A DNA stretch of 64,000 bases from Pseudomonas brassicacearum subsp. brassicacearum (GCF_008801605.1 NZ_VZPJ01000002.1:124001-188000), one strand, 5' to 3'; shown: positions 27,900 to 36,096, counted from the stretch's first letter. Notes: generated by a model from the letters alone, not told the origin. A program made the numbers and translations.

Positions 27900-27930
27900 C
27901 AAAAAAACCGCCAATTCGGCGGTTTTTTTT
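27900..27930 (+). terminator. Intrinsic terminator after the diguanylate cyclase gene
   Basis: AAAACCGCC-AATT-GGCGGTTTT hairpin with A and T tracts on both sides. Confidence 0.9.
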
Positions 27931-27952
27931 ACTTTTCCCTGATCCCGCGTTT

Positions 27953-28065
27953 GATCGTGCCCTCGCTCTGCGTGGGTATGCATCCCGTGACGCTCTGCGT
28001 CACTTTCCAAAAGCGGAACGCGGAGCGTCCCTGGCGGCGTTCCCACGCAGAGCGTTGGGACGATC
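27953..28065. repeat. MITE-like inverted-repeat element (~113 bp)
   Basis: The ends are imperfect inverted repeats: GATCGTGCCCTCGCTCTGCG on the left and CGCAGAGCGTTGGGACGATC on the right. The interior contains further GC-rich palindromes such as GACGCTCTGCGTCA and CGGAACGCGGAGCG. It encodes nothing. Elements with GATCGT...ACGATC ends and this interior are, from memory, dispersed in many Pseudomonas genomes. It is probably a non-autonomous mobile repeat. Confidence 0.65.
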
Positions 28066-28265
28066 GAAACCCAACATTCTGCTTATGAATTTCCCTCTCT
28101 TTGAAGGCCTGCAATTGCGCTGGTCCTGCTGATCCCCCCTAGCACCTCCTTCCCCTTGGCTCACCTCGCGGCTCACGCGGGCTGGCGATATTGCAGGGCC
28201 TAAAAATAAATTTCTTTTTAGATCAATTAGTTAATTCTGGATTAGCAATTTTCTCAAAATTTATC

Positions 28266-28317
28266 TTGCGCGCTAATTATTCATCCGTTAACTTTATCGC
28301 AACTGGTTAGCGCGCAA
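28266..28317. promoter_or_regulatory. Paired operator-like palindromes upstream of ohr
   Basis: TTGCGCGCTAA (28266-28276) and its exact inverse TTAGCGCGCAA (28307-28317) lie 58-109 bp before the ohr start in AT-rich DNA, followed by a third partial site TTAGCGCAAA at 28321. Such GCGC-centred sites resemble MarR/OhrR-family operators. No ohrR gene is adjacent, so the regulator would act in trans. Upstream DNA from 28066 to 28265 shows nothing identifiable. Confidence 0.55.
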
Positions 28318-28374
28318 ACATTTAGCGCAAACCAAAAAACATTGATCAGACCAATCAGCAAAAGAGGAAACACG

Positions 28375-28794
28375 ATGAACGTTCTCTACACCGCAGTCGC
28401 AACCTCCACCGGTGGCCGTGATGGCCGTGCTGTTTCCAGCGACAAGATTCTCGACGTGAAACTGGCTACTCCAAAAGCCTTGGGCGGCGCCGGTGGTGAA
28501 GCCACCAACCCTGAGCAGTTGTTCGCTGCCGGTTACTCCGCCTGCTTCATTGGCGCATTGAAGTTTGTCGCCAGCCAAAGCAAACGCAGCATTCCTGCTG
28601 ACGCTTCAATCACGGCACATGTCGGTATCGGCCAGATCCCTGGCGGTTTCGGCCTGGACATCGACCTGCACATCAACTTGCCAGGTCTGGATCAAGCCGA
28701 TGCTCAAGCGCTGGTCGATGCGGCTCACCAGGTTTGCCCGTACTCCAACGCGACACGCGGCAACGTCGATGTCCGTTTGCACGTCACCGTCTAA
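28375..28794 (+). CDS. ohr: Organic hydroperoxide resistance protein Ohr
   Basis: Thiol peroxidase of 139 residues that reduces organic and fatty-acid hydroperoxides. The two redox cysteines are Cys57 (GYSACFIGAL) and Cys121 (VCPYSNATRGN), with the conserved Arg in the N-terminal region and Glu in GGEATNPEQLF. It belongs to the OsmC/Ohr family. I chose MNVLYTAVAT over an in-frame start 33 bp earlier, with AGAGGAAA upstream. A secreted repeat protein follows 33 bp downstream and is likely co-transcribed. Confidence 0.94.
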   Translation: MNVLYTAVATSTGGRDGRAVSSDKILDVKLATPKALGGAGGEATNPEQLFAAGYSACFIGALKFVASQSKRSIPADASITAHVGIGQIPGGFGLDIDLHINLPGLDQADAQALVDAAHQVCPYSNATRGNVDVRLHVTV

Positions 28795-28827
28795 CTCACT
28801 TCATCTACGAATAAAAAGGATCAGGAC

Positions 28828-29118
28828 ATGAACACTCTCGGCAAAACTCTTGTTGGCTCGCTTCTGGCACTGTCGCTCGGCAATGCGTTCGCGACTTCTT
28901 CTGTTCAACCTACGTTCGCCGAGGGAGGTTCGGATCGCCTGATCGAAAGCCGTGTGGCTGAAGGCGGCTCCGATCGACTCATCGAAAACCGCGTAGCTGA
29001 AGGCGGCTCCGATCGACTCATCGAAAACCGCGTAGCTGAAGGCGGCTCCGATCGACTCATCGAAAACCGCGTAGCCGAAGGCGGCTCCGATCGCCTGATG
29101 GAAAACAGAGTGGGCTGA
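28828..29118 (+). CDS. Secreted protein of tandem 13-residue repeats
   Basis: A 96-residue protein: a signal peptide (cleavage near NAFA-TSS, residue 22), a short linker, then five consecutive copies of the unit (V/F)AEGGSDRLIENR, and a three-residue tail. The repeats fill almost the whole mature chain. Each has three acidic and two basic residues and a GG turn. I know of similar AEGG(S/A)-(D/E)R proteins in other pseudomonads but of no established function. AAAAGGATCAGGAC precedes the ATG. It follows ohr by 33 bp, so peroxide control is possible. Confidence 0.8.
   Translation: MNTLGKTLVGSLLALSLGNAFATSSVQPTFAEGGSDRLIESRVAEGGSDRLIENRVAEGGSDRLIENRVAEGGSDRLIENRVAEGGSDRLMENRVG
28915..29109 (+). 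repeat. Five in-frame 39-bp tandem repeats
   Basis: Units start at 28915, 28954, 28993, 29032 and 29071. Units 3 and 4 are identical, unit 2 differs from them by one base, and units 1 and 5 are more divergent. This looks like recent expansion from the centre. Confidence 0.95.
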
Positions 29119-29174
29119 ACAATCCCTTCACCGCTCCGAAAACCGGTCGAATCACCCCATGTTGCTTCCAAAAG

Positions 29175-29217
29175 AAAAAACGCCGCTTATCTCTCATGAG
29201 GAAGCGGCGTTTTTTTG
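29175..29217. terminator. Bidirectional intrinsic terminator
   Basis: AAAAAACGCCGCTT pairs with AAGCGGCGTTTTTTT around a 13-nt loop, between the repeat-protein gene and the convergent SDR gene. Confidence 0.88.
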
Positions 29218-29234
29218 CAACGTGTCCCAGGATC

Positions 29235-30023
29235 CTAAACGATACTATCCACCACCCCACCATCAACACGAAGCGCCGCTCCGGTGGTGGCCGAGGCCTG
29301 TTCCGAGCTGGCGTAGATGATCATGTTGGCGACTTCCTCGACGCGCGCCGCGCGCTGGATGATCGAGGTGCTGCGGTGCTGGTTGACGAAATCTGCCGCG
29401 ACCTTTTCCAGGCTGTCCCCGGTGCGCTCGACGTCTGCCTGGAGCATCTGGGCAACGCCTTCGGAAAGCGTCGGCCCCGGCAGCACCGAGTTCACCGTCA
29501 CGCCCGTGCCGGCGAGGCGCTTGGCCAGGCCGCGAGCGATTGAGAGTTGGGCGGTTTTGGTGAAGCCGTAATGGATCATGTCAGCGGGAATGTTCACGCC
29601 GGATTCCGACGAGACAAACACAATCCGCCCCCAACCGCGCTCGACCATGCCCGGTGCGTAGGCCCTGGAAACACGCACGCCGGACATCACGTTGGTTTCA
29701 AAGAAGCGCAGCCATTCGCTGTCCGGCGTCTCGAAAAAGTCTTCCAGTTTGAAAATGCCCAGGTTGTTGATGACGATATCGAAGCGTGGGTATTTGGCGA
29801 TCAGTGCCTGGCAGCCCGGCGCGTTGCTCAGATCGCCAACAAAGCCATCGGCCCTTGAAGCGAGGGCGCCCAAGCGCTGCAACGCATCCTCCACGCTGCT
29901 TGCGCTGCGACCGTTGATAACCACTTGGGCGCCGGCTTCCAGGAAGCCTTTGGCTGTCGCAAACCCAATACCGCTGGTGGACCCAGTGACCAACACGTGA
30001 CGGCCGGTGAAGTCGATGTTCAT
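29235..30023 (-). CDS. Short-chain dehydrogenase/reductase (SDR)
   Basis: A 262-residue classical SDR. The cofactor motif is VTGSTSGIG at residues 12-20, the NNLG motif is near residue 88, and the catalytic Ser and Tyr-x3-Lys are in FVSSES and YGFTKTAQ. The C-terminal RVEEVANMIIYASSEQASATTGAALRVDGG is typical. The residue after beta-2 (NGRS) favours NADP(H). The substrate cannot be predicted. Genes of this type are often annotated as 3-oxoacyl-ACP reductases, without support here. Confidence 0.88.
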   Translation of the reverse strand: MNIDFTGRHVLVTGSTSGIGFATAKGFLEAGAQVVINGRSASSVEDALQRLGALASRADGFVGDLSNAPGCQALIAKYPRFDIVINNLGIFKLEDFFETPDSEWLRFFETNVMSGVRVSRAYAPGMVERGWGRIVFVSSESGVNIPADMIHYGFTKTAQLSIARGLAKRLAGTGVTVNSVLPGPTLSEGVAQMLQADVERTGDSLEKVAADFVNQHRSTSIIQRAARVEEVANMIIYASSEQASATTGAALRVDGGVVDSIV

Positions 30024-30187
30024 GAGGGGGACTCCTTGATTAATGAACCAGAGGAAGTGCGATATTTCTGACTGGACGGTAGTCCGACGGATTTAGAGAT
30101 GGCTGTGCATCCCAACGTCGCCGATATCGCAGGCCCTTAATCATGGACACGATTGAGGCTTTGCGCCTCCTCGTGATCAATCAACCA

Positions 30188-30541
30188 TCAGGAAGCCGAC
30201 CACACGGCCAGTTCATAGCCATCCGGATCGATAAAGTGGAAACGTCGGCCCCCCGGGAACGCGAACACTTCACGGCTGATGGTCGCTCCTGTGGCCTTGA
30301 GCCTGAGTTGGGTAGCCTCAAGGTCATCCGCATACAAGATGATCAACGGGCCGCCCGGGCGCACAGGTTCGCCAGTCGTGAAGCCACCGGTCAGGCGACC
30401 GTCGCTGAATTCGGTATAGGTCGGGCCGTAGTCGACGAAACTCCAGCCGAACACGCTTGCATAGAAGGCTTTGCTGCGGGCGATGTCGCTGACATTGAAC
30501 TCGATGTTATCGATCTGACGGTCTTTACCTTGAATGCCCAT
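30188..30541 (-). CDS. VOC-family (glyoxalase/bleomycin-resistance fold) protein
   Basis: A 117-residue single vicinal-oxygen-chelate domain with paired beta-alpha-beta-beta-beta modules. The first begins IDNIEFNVSDIARSKAFYASVFGW and the second LIILYADDLEATQLRLKATGA, ending with FHFIDPDGYELAVW. Glu at the last strand is the usual metal ligand. Substrate unknown. AAGGAAGCG lies 5 bp upstream of the ATG, at the very edge of a ~90-bp direct repeat. Confidence 0.85.
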   Translation of the reverse strand: MGIQGKDRQIDNIEFNVSDIARSKAFYASVFGWSFVDYGPTYTEFSDGRLTGGFTTGEPVRPGGPLIILYADDLEATQLRLKATGATISREVFAFPGGRRFHFIDPDGYELAVWSAS

Positions 30542-30637
30542 TGTCGCTTCCTTGGCTGATTTGGGAGTAAGCGAGCTTAGGCCATTTCTCTCTCACCGAG
30601 CTTGGAAAAATCGATCCGGACGGCAGGGGTTGAGGGC
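30542..30637. repeat. Left copy of ~90-bp direct repeat flanking the chemoreceptor block
   Basis: From the VOC ribosome site rightward the sequence TCCTTGGCTGATTTGGGAGT...CTTAGGCCATT...GCTTGGAAAAATCGATCCGG...CAGGGGTTGAGGGC is shared with 33223-33318. Read on the minus strand its right part encodes SALNPCRPDRFFQAR-stop, i.e. the C-terminus of the FAD oxidoreductase whose intact gene starts 2.7 kb to the right. It is therefore also a gene remnant. Confidence 0.85.
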
Positions 30638-30654
30638 AGAGAAGGAACACAGCT

Positions 30655-30703
30655 GGCGCCGGTACCCGTGATACCTGAGGTATTGCGGGTGCAAAACGGC
30701 GCC
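30655..30703. other. Long imperfect hairpin at the end of the chemoreceptor gene
   Basis: GGCGCCGGTACCCGTGATACC and GGTATTGCGGGTGC...CGGCGCC can pair over about 20 bp around a 3-nt loop. It lies 14 bp downstream of the chemoreceptor stop. There is no T tract, so it is more likely an mRNA 3' stabiliser or a recombination relic than a standard terminator. Confidence 0.6.
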
Positions 30704-30716
30704 ATCTCTGCCACGT

Positions 30717-32273
30717 CTACACTTTAAAGCGTCCTACCAGCCTTTCCAGTTCATGACCCAGCCGTGCGAGTTCGGTACTTGAAGAAGCAGTTTCCTCGCA
30801 AGTGCTTGCCGTCTGCTCAGAGATGTCGCGAACGTTGATGACACTGCGGTTGATTTCCTCGGCGACTGCGCTTTGCTGCTCCGCTGCAGTGGCGATTTGC
30901 TGATTCATGGCTTGAATGATCGATACTTTACTCGTGATGTTTTCCAAGGCGCTTACCGCACGATGGGTAAATTCCACGCTGCTTTCGCTCAACAGCTGGC
31001 TGCTTTCCATGCCTGAGGCAACGGCATGAGTACCACTCTGTACACCGGCCACCAGACTTTCAATTTCTTCAGTGGAACGCTGGGTGCGTAAGGCAAGACT
31101 GCGCACCTCGTCTGCTACCACCGCAAAGCCACGGCCAGCCTCGCCGGCGCGTGCGGCTTCAATGGCCGCGTTCAGCGCCAGCAGATTGGTTTGCTGGGCC
31201 ACCGCCTTTATCACATCGAGCACCCCGCCGATTTTTTCGCTTTGTTCCTGGAGATGGCGTACAGCATCAGCCGACTGATTGAGCTCTTCGGCCAAGCGCT
31301 TGATCTGCGCAATGGCCTCGCTCACGATTCGCTCTCCCTCATAGGCTTGCTGATCCGCGGCGGACGCGGCAGTTGAGGCCTCTTCAGCATTGCGAGCGAC
31401 GTTTTGCACCGTTGCGGTCATTTCGCTCATCGCGGTGGCGACATGATCCGTTTCGTTTTTTTGATTATTGACGCCCGCATTGGTTTGCTCGGTGACCGCC
31501 GACAGCTGTTCGGCGGCACTGGCAACCTGAATGACGCCGGATCGAATGCCCTCGATCAGCTCATGAAGGTTGAGCATCATCTGCTGAAGACCTGATTGCA
31601 GCTGACCCAACTCATCACGCCGATTGACCTGCACGGGCTCACTCAAATCCCCCCTGGCAATACGATTCACGGCCTGTAGCGTGTACTGCAGTGGGTTAAC
31701 GATTTGTTGGGTAATGATCCACGCTGCGAGTGCACCCAGTAGCAACGTCAAGGCAGCGACAAGACTCAGCAGAACCTTGGCAGACGCGGCGTCGGCATCG
31801 CGCTTGGTATTTTGCGAGTCAATGAGCTTTTGCGTCGTATCAAGCAACAGATCACCCAGTTGCCCCATACGTTTATAGATGGACACTTGGTCGGCATTGG
31901 GTTTGGCCAGATCAAGCAGCAGTTGTCCGTATTCTCTGACGGATGTGTTCTGTTGTTGAATCAGCTCTTGGTCAATCGGGGAAGTGAACTGGTCCCTGAT
32001 GCTTTGCAGATGGGCTGCCAGATTGTCCAGAATTTTCTGCAGCGGTTGATAGGCATCTGGTTGAGGGTTTGCACCTAGACGTAAACGACTGATTCGCAGG
32101 TCTTTGGTGTAATCGCTGATTTGAGCAATTTTTTCGATTTTAACGCCGCGGTCGGTCAACGTCGCAATGGCGTACCAACCCGTGGAAGCGAGTAACAACG
32201 CAAGCCCTAGTACCAGGCCGAAGCCCAAGCTTAATTTCGCGCTGACACGGATGTTGCTGATCCAGTCAAACAT
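30717..32273 (-). CDS. Methyl-accepting chemotaxis protein
   Basis: A 518-residue chemoreceptor. One membrane helix at about 13-33, a periplasmic ligand domain of about 135 residues (four-helix-bundle type), a second helix at about 167-190, a HAMP domain to about 245, and a cytoplasmic signalling domain. The signalling hairpin tip contains [22 protein letters not shown] and [12 protein letters not shown], which bind CheA and CheW. The C-terminus is [16 protein letters not shown], with no CheR-tether pentapeptide. The ligand is unknown. It lies inside a block bounded by direct repeats. Confidence 0.92.
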   Translation of the reverse strand: MFDWISNIRVSAKLSLGFGLVLGLALLLASTGWYAIATLTDRGVKIEKIAQISDYTKDLRISRLRLGANPQPDAYQPLQKILDNLAAHLQSIRDQFTSPIDQELIQQQNTSVREYGQLLLDLAKPNADQVSIYKRMGQLGDLLLDTTQKLIDSQNTKRDADAASAKVLLSLVAALTLLLGALAAWIITQQIVNPLQYTLQAVNRIARGDLSEPVQVNRRDELGQLQSGLQQMMLNLHELIEGIRSGVIQVASAAEQLSAVTEQTNAGVNNQKNETDHVATAMSEMTATVQNVARNAEEASTAASAADQQAYEGERIVSEAIAQIKRLAEELNQSADAVRHLQEQSEKIGGVLDVIKAVAQQTNLLALNAAIEAARAGEAGRGFAVVADEVRSLALRTQRSTEEIESLVAGVQSGTHAVASGMESSQLLSESSVEFTHRAVSALENITSKVSIIQAMNQQIATAAEQQSAVAEEINRSVINVRDISEQTASTCEETASSSTELARLGHELERLVGRFKV

Positions 32274-32622
32274 AAAGACTCCATTTGTAACTCAGATGGA
32301 TTGGAAATGGCGTCCTGAGTGTCGACCATGTACCTGAATGCTTTAGTTTTTAGAGTGGCAACCGAAGTGCTCTGGAGCACAACTCGTCCTCAAATGTAGA
32401 AAATATAGTGATATCCAGGGCTATTGGGCTAAAGCATGGCTGAAAGGATACAGCGCCCAGCCTGTCGGCGTTTCAAGAGTGGTCTATTTCGAAACTAAGG
32501 GGTAGTTTTCAAACACCAAAAAACTGTCTAGTTCTTTAGTCGAATGTTCACGATCGTTCAATTCTGGTGGACCCGCACCTATGTTGCGAGCACTGGAAAC
32601 CGTACAGTGTGTAACGGAAGAT
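32274..32622. other. Non-coding stretch upstream of the chemoreceptor gene
   Basis: AT-richer than the neighbourhood. No gene, repeat or convincing promoter was identified, although the chemoreceptor promoter must lie here. Confidence 0.5.
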
Positions 32623-32856
32623 TCAGATCTGGATGACTTGCTTTAGATAAAGAAACAGCCGGTCTTGGCAGGCTCTGTATCGGACTTCGAGGCCCTCGAC
32701 CTCCCACATCCGAGCAAGCCATACCTCATCACATGACGCGTCAATATCATTGACGGTGACGCTCCATACGGTCTGAGCGTGTTGCGTGGCCCGTAGTAGT
32801 TGCAACAACTCCTCAGTGATTGGAAGCGCTTTAGCCTTAACTCTTTTTAGCGACAT
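32623..32856 (-). CDS. Hypothetical 77-residue protein
   Basis: An open frame from MSLKRVKAKALPITEELLQL to LYLKQVIQI. It has no signal peptide or membrane helix. It is mixed charge with a basic N-terminus and probably helical. The ribosome site is weak (GGAT). I do not recognise a family. It is divergent from the degenerate HTH gene, as in many regulator-target pairs, within the accessory block. It may be a genuine small gene or chance. Confidence 0.4.
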   Translation of the reverse strand: MSLKRVKAKALPITEELLQLLRATQHAQTVWSVTVNDIDASCDEVWLARMWEVEGLEVRYRACQDRLFLYLKQVIQI

Positions 32857-32922
32857 CTAAACTATCCAGGATCAATTCAAGGTCGAGATTGTTTTTGCGT
32901 CGCGCACTATAAGGCTCAGTTC

Positions 32923-33252
32923 ATGAAGGCTGTATTCGACTTATGGCTAGCAAGACAGCGCAGAAATAGACTGCTCTTGGCAGTAGTTATTCATTGGGTT
33001 TATGACGCTTTAATTACTGACTGCTTTATGGTGAGGGGTGGGTATGACGGGCCTGTATTCAAGGTCGGGTCGTCAACAAAACCTATTAATCTTTCACAAG
33101 AAGAGCTAGCAGCTATAGCGGGAATACCCCGAACTTACGTTAGTCAAATTGAACGCGAATTAAAGTACATCAACGATGCCCAGTCTAATGAACGAAAGGT
33201 TTTGGTCAACGCTTTCAGGAATTTGACGCGTCCTTGGCTGATTTGGGAGTAA
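32923..33252 (+). pseudogene. Degenerate XRE-type HTH regulator gene
   Basis: The frame contains one clear Cro/CI-type helix-turn-helix, LSQEELAAIAGIPRTYVSQI followed by ERELKYIN. What precedes it (MKAVFDLWLARQRRNRLLL) and follows it (NERKVLVNAFRNLTRP) does not look like such a regulator, whose HTH usually begins within ~15 residues of the start and continues with a NPSL-type turn. The frame also runs into the right direct repeat and borrows its stop there. I infer a decayed or recombined regulator. Confidence 0.5.
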
Positions 33253-33318
33253 GCGAACTTAGGCCATTCAACCCTCACCAAGCTTGGAAAAATCGATCCG
33301 GACGACAGGGGTTGAGGG
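33223..33318. repeat. Right copy of ~90-bp direct repeat
   Basis: Matches 30542-30637 with a handful of mismatches, the largest in the short stretch TCTCTCT versus CAACCCT. It spans the 3' end of the FAD oxidoreductase gene and the short sequence that, on the left, forms the VOC leader. Confidence 0.85.
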
Positions 33319-34324
33319 CCGAGCAAGCCTTGTCGCCGACGATCTCTTCACTGGCAAGACGACCCACGATCGCGGCCAGGGTTACGCCGGGGTGCATGAC
33401 GCACACGTATACACCGCCAACCTGCGGAAGATAACCAATGATGGGGATGTCATCGGCAGGCATTGGTCTGTATCCGACACGAGCCGATTGCAGATCCAGG
33501 GAGACAACGCCGTGAAGCTCGCTTTTTATGGCGTTGGCGGTGCGCAGCGCGATCTCCGACGGTTGGTTTTCCAAGGCGTCGTCCAGGTAGTCTTCGGCCG
33601 CCAGCAACGCACCCTCTGGGGTTTGCCTCACTTCCATTTCAGGGCTGGAGATGAGGCTGCGTACCAGGTTGGGTGGCGAGGTGTAGCGGATGAAAATTGC
33701 CGGGGAGGCGTCGATGGGCAGGCAGACTTCAAGCAGGTCGGCCAGCTTCGTGATGCCTGTGCCGGCTGCCAATACGACGATATCGGCTTCAATGACGCCC
33801 GTGGTGGTTTCAACGCCCCACACGCTGGAACCCTGGGTTTTAAAGCCGAGAACCGGCGTTTGAGTGAGCACTTTCGCGCCGTTGGCCTGGGCGCCGGCGA
33901 TCAGCGCATGGGTTGCTGCTACGGCGTCCAGCGCTCCTTCTTCCGCCGCATACGAAGCTTGTTGAGGAGGATTCTTGAGGTTTGGCTCAAGTTCACGGAT
34001 CTGTGATTGGGATATCCGGCTTGCCGACGCTGTTGAACTCGGGCCGTAAGATAGGGCGCCAGTCCAGCGGATCTTCAGGCCGGGCAGTTGCGTTTCGAGT
34101 CGGCGGTATTCCTGGATGGCAGCACCGCGCAATGGCGCAATGGGGTCGGGTTCGCCATGGGAGGTGTTGATCCAGGCGAATGAGCTGCCGGTCACGCCTG
34201 ACGCGATGCCTTCGGCCTCGACCACCGTGACTTTCGCGCCTTTGGTCGCCAGATGGTAGGCCAGGGATGCGCCTACGATGCCCGCACCGATGACGATGAC
34301 GCGTTTGCCGGGAGCGTTATCCAT
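33275..34324 (-). CDS. FAD-dependent oxidoreductase (DAO family)
   Basis: A 349-residue D-amino-acid-oxidase-type flavoprotein. The nucleotide motif VIVIGAGIVGASLAYHLA begins at residue 9, followed by VVEAEGIASGVTGSSFAWIN. The substrate-domain end is PIIGYLPQVGGVYVCVMHPGVTLA, with the usual closing RPDRF. Substrate unknown; glycine/sarcosine-type amines are typical of the family. Its 3' end is duplicated at 30577-30637, next to the VOC gene, suggesting the two genes were neighbours before the chemoreceptor block arrived. Confidence 0.85.
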   Translation of the reverse strand: MDNAPGKRVIVIGAGIVGASLAYHLATKGAKVTVVEAEGIASGVTGSSFAWINTSHGEPDPIAPLRGAAIQEYRRLETQLPGLKIRWTGALSYGPSSTASASRISQSQIRELEPNLKNPPQQASYAAEEGALDAVAATHALIAGAQANGAKVLTQTPVLGFKTQGSSVWGVETTTGVIEADIVVLAAGTGITKLADLLEVCLPIDASPAIFIRYTSPPNLVRSLISSPEMEVRQTPEGALLAAEDYLDDALENQPSEIALRTANAIKSELHGVVSLDLQSARVGYRPMPADDIPIIGYLPQVGGVYVCVMHPGVTLAAIVGRLASEEIVGDKACSALNPCRPDRFFQAW

Positions 34325-34408
34325 TCGGTCTCCGTCGGGTTTGCCTGGGGGAATACGTTAGCCCGGTTGGGGCTGCTAGCAGTTCAATATGCGGCGCCTG
34401 TCAGGCCG

Positions 34409-34506
34409 CTATCGCGAGCAAGCTCGGCTCCCACAGTTGTTCCGGATTGCTCACAGATATCGCATTCATCACAAATCCCTGTGGGAGCCGAGCTCGCTCG
34501 CGATGG
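34409..34506. repeat. REP inverted pair (REPIN) upstream of the FAD oxidoreductase gene
   Basis: Units at 34409-34436 and 34479-34506, in opposite orientation, of the GCGAGCAAGCTCGGCTCCCACAG type. A partial third unit (CTCGGCCCCCACAGGGG) is near 34541. The gap 34325-34607 holds nothing else recognisable. Confidence 0.85.
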
Positions 34507-34607
34507 CGGTGGGTCTGCTTGCATCGATGTTGAATGTGCCGCTCGGCCCCCACAGGGGTTCTTGGGTGTTTACGATCAAGCATTCACCACACCCAAGCAA
34601 CAGGCCT

Positions 34608-35495
34608 TCAGTACCACCGCGCCTCGCCCGGCGGGCGTTTCTTGAAGCGTTTCATGCTCCACATGTACTGGCTCGGGTAGGCCCGTACGTAGCGCTCCAC
34701 CACTTGGCTCATGGCGGCGCAGGCCGTTTCGGTGTCGGTGCTGTACATGGCCTCCGGCGCGGCTTCGAGGATGACTTTGTAGCCGGAGCCGTCCGGCAGG
34801 CGCAGGGCGTGGAGGAAGACGCCGACCGCTTTGCCGCCGGCGAGCATGTTCGGTACGAACTTGCTGGTCAGGGCCTGGGTGGCGAAGAAGGGCACGAAGA
34901 TACCGGCGGATTCGGCCGGTTCCGGGTCGGCAGGGATGCCCACCTGGCCGCCCTTGCGCACTTCCTTGATGACGCTGAGGATGCCTTCCTTGGTGGATGC
35001 TGCGACTTTGTTGCCCAGTTGCACGCGCTGTTTGCGCAGCAATTCATCCACCGCCTTGAGCTTGGGCGGACGGTAGAAAATGATCGGTTTGCACTGGCTG
35101 CAATAGAAGTGGTTGAGCACTTCCCAGTTGCCCAAATGGCTGGTGATGCCGACCACGCCCTTGCCGGAGGCCAGCGCTTCTTTCAGCACCTCCAGGCCTT
35201 CGACTTCACGCACCAGGTCGATGGAGCGTTGGGCCGGCCAGATCCAGGCGCAGGCGCTTTCGGTCAGGGATTTGCCGATGTCCTTGAGGCTCTGGCCAAC
35301 GAGGCGTTCGCGCTCGGCCGGGTCCATCTCGGGAAAACACTTGGCGAGGTTGATCCGCACCACGTCGCGGGAGCGGTTGGGCAGCTTCCACATGAACCAG
35401 CCAATGGCCGAGCCCACCGCTTGCACCGCCCGCCAGGGCAGCAGCGCAAACAACCGCAGAGCGCCGACCAGCAAGGCGCCTTTCAACTTATCCAC
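34608..35495 (-). CDS. Lipid A biosynthesis acyltransferase (LpxL/HtrB family)
   Basis: A 295-residue inner-membrane acyltransferase that adds a secondary acyl chain to lipid A. A hydrophobic N-terminal segment (residues ~5-30) anchors it. The catalytic HX4E is HLGNWE near residue 121, with FYRPPK and GQVGIPADPEPAESAG downstream. Orthologue position is PA0011. The start is a GTG with AGGAGTGACCT before it, and this GTG lies within a perfect DnaA box (35488-35496). tag lies just downstream in the window on the same strand side but upstream in transcription order (36096-35539). Confidence 0.9.
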   Translation of the reverse strand: MDKLKGALLVGALRLFALLPWRAVQAVGSAIGWFMWKLPNRSRDVVRINLAKCFPEMDPAERERLVGQSLKDIGKSLTESACAWIWPAQRSIDLVREVEGLEVLKEALASGKGVVGITSHLGNWEVLNHFYCSQCKPIIFYRPPKLKAVDELLRKQRVQLGNKVAASTKEGILSVIKEVRKGGQVGIPADPEPAESAGIFVPFFATQALTSKFVPNMLAGGKAVGVFLHALRLPDGSGYKVILEAAPEAMYSTDTETACAAMSQVVERYVRAYPSQYMWSMKRFKKRPPGEARWY

Positions 35496-35538
35496 AGGTC
35501 ACTCCTGAATGTATGGGCCGTGTTGCGAGCCGGCTATT

Positions 35539-36096
35539 CTAACCGCCGTTTACCAACTCGGCGTAGCGGTCGCAATCCTGGGTGTGGTCCATGACCATGC
35601 CCGAGGCCTGCATCAGCGCATAACAAATGGTCGGTCCGACGAAAGTAAATCCAGCTTTCTTCAGGCCTTTGCTCATCGCCAGCGCCTCGGGCGTGATGGC
35701 CGGCACTTCGGTGCGGTCCTTGAAATGGTTGATGATGGGTTTGTCGCCCACGAACGACCAGAGGAACGTCACCGGGTCTTCCAACGCCAGCCAGGCCTGG
35801 GCGTTGCGGCGGGCGGCCTTGAGCTTGAGGCGGTTGCGGATGATGCCGGGGTCGAGCATCAGTTCATCGATTTCGGCGTCGCTCATCTGCGCTACCCGCT
35901 GTACATCGAAGCCGTACAGCACCTCCCGGTAACGCTCGCGTTTGCGCAAAACGGTGATCCAGGACAACCCGGCCTGGAACCCTTCGAGCAAAAGCAACTC
36001 GAACAAACCCTGCGCATCGCGCAGCGGCGTGCCCCACTCCTGATCGTGATAAGCCATGTACAACGGATCGTCAGAACACCAAAAGCAGCGTGGCAT
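35539..36096 (-). CDS. tag: DNA-3-methyladenine glycosylase I
   Basis: Base-excision repair enzyme removing 3-methyladenine, about 185 residues. It starts [22 protein letters not shown], with the zinc-binding Cys4 and the family signature [24 protein letters not shown] carries the conserved Glu. The zinc-ligand end is [11 protein letters not shown] trimmed a longer open frame to this start because the family begins there. It is divergent from glyQ (82 bp apart) and precedes the acyltransferase gene by 43 bp. Confidence 0.94.
   Translation of the reverse strand: MPRCFWCSDDPLYMAYHDQEWGTPLRDAQGLFELLLLEGFQAGLSWITVLRKRERYREVLYGFDVQRVAQMSDAEIDELMLDPGIIRNRLKLKAARRNAQAWLALEDPVTFLWSFVGDKPIINHFKDRTEVPAITPEALAMSKGLKKAGFTFVGPTICYALMQASGMVMDHTQDCDRYAELVNGG

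Noticed and set aside
28915..29109. Possible CRISPR-like array of 39-bp repeats
   Set aside because: The repeats are contiguous with no spacers, stay in frame and encode a protein after a signal peptide.
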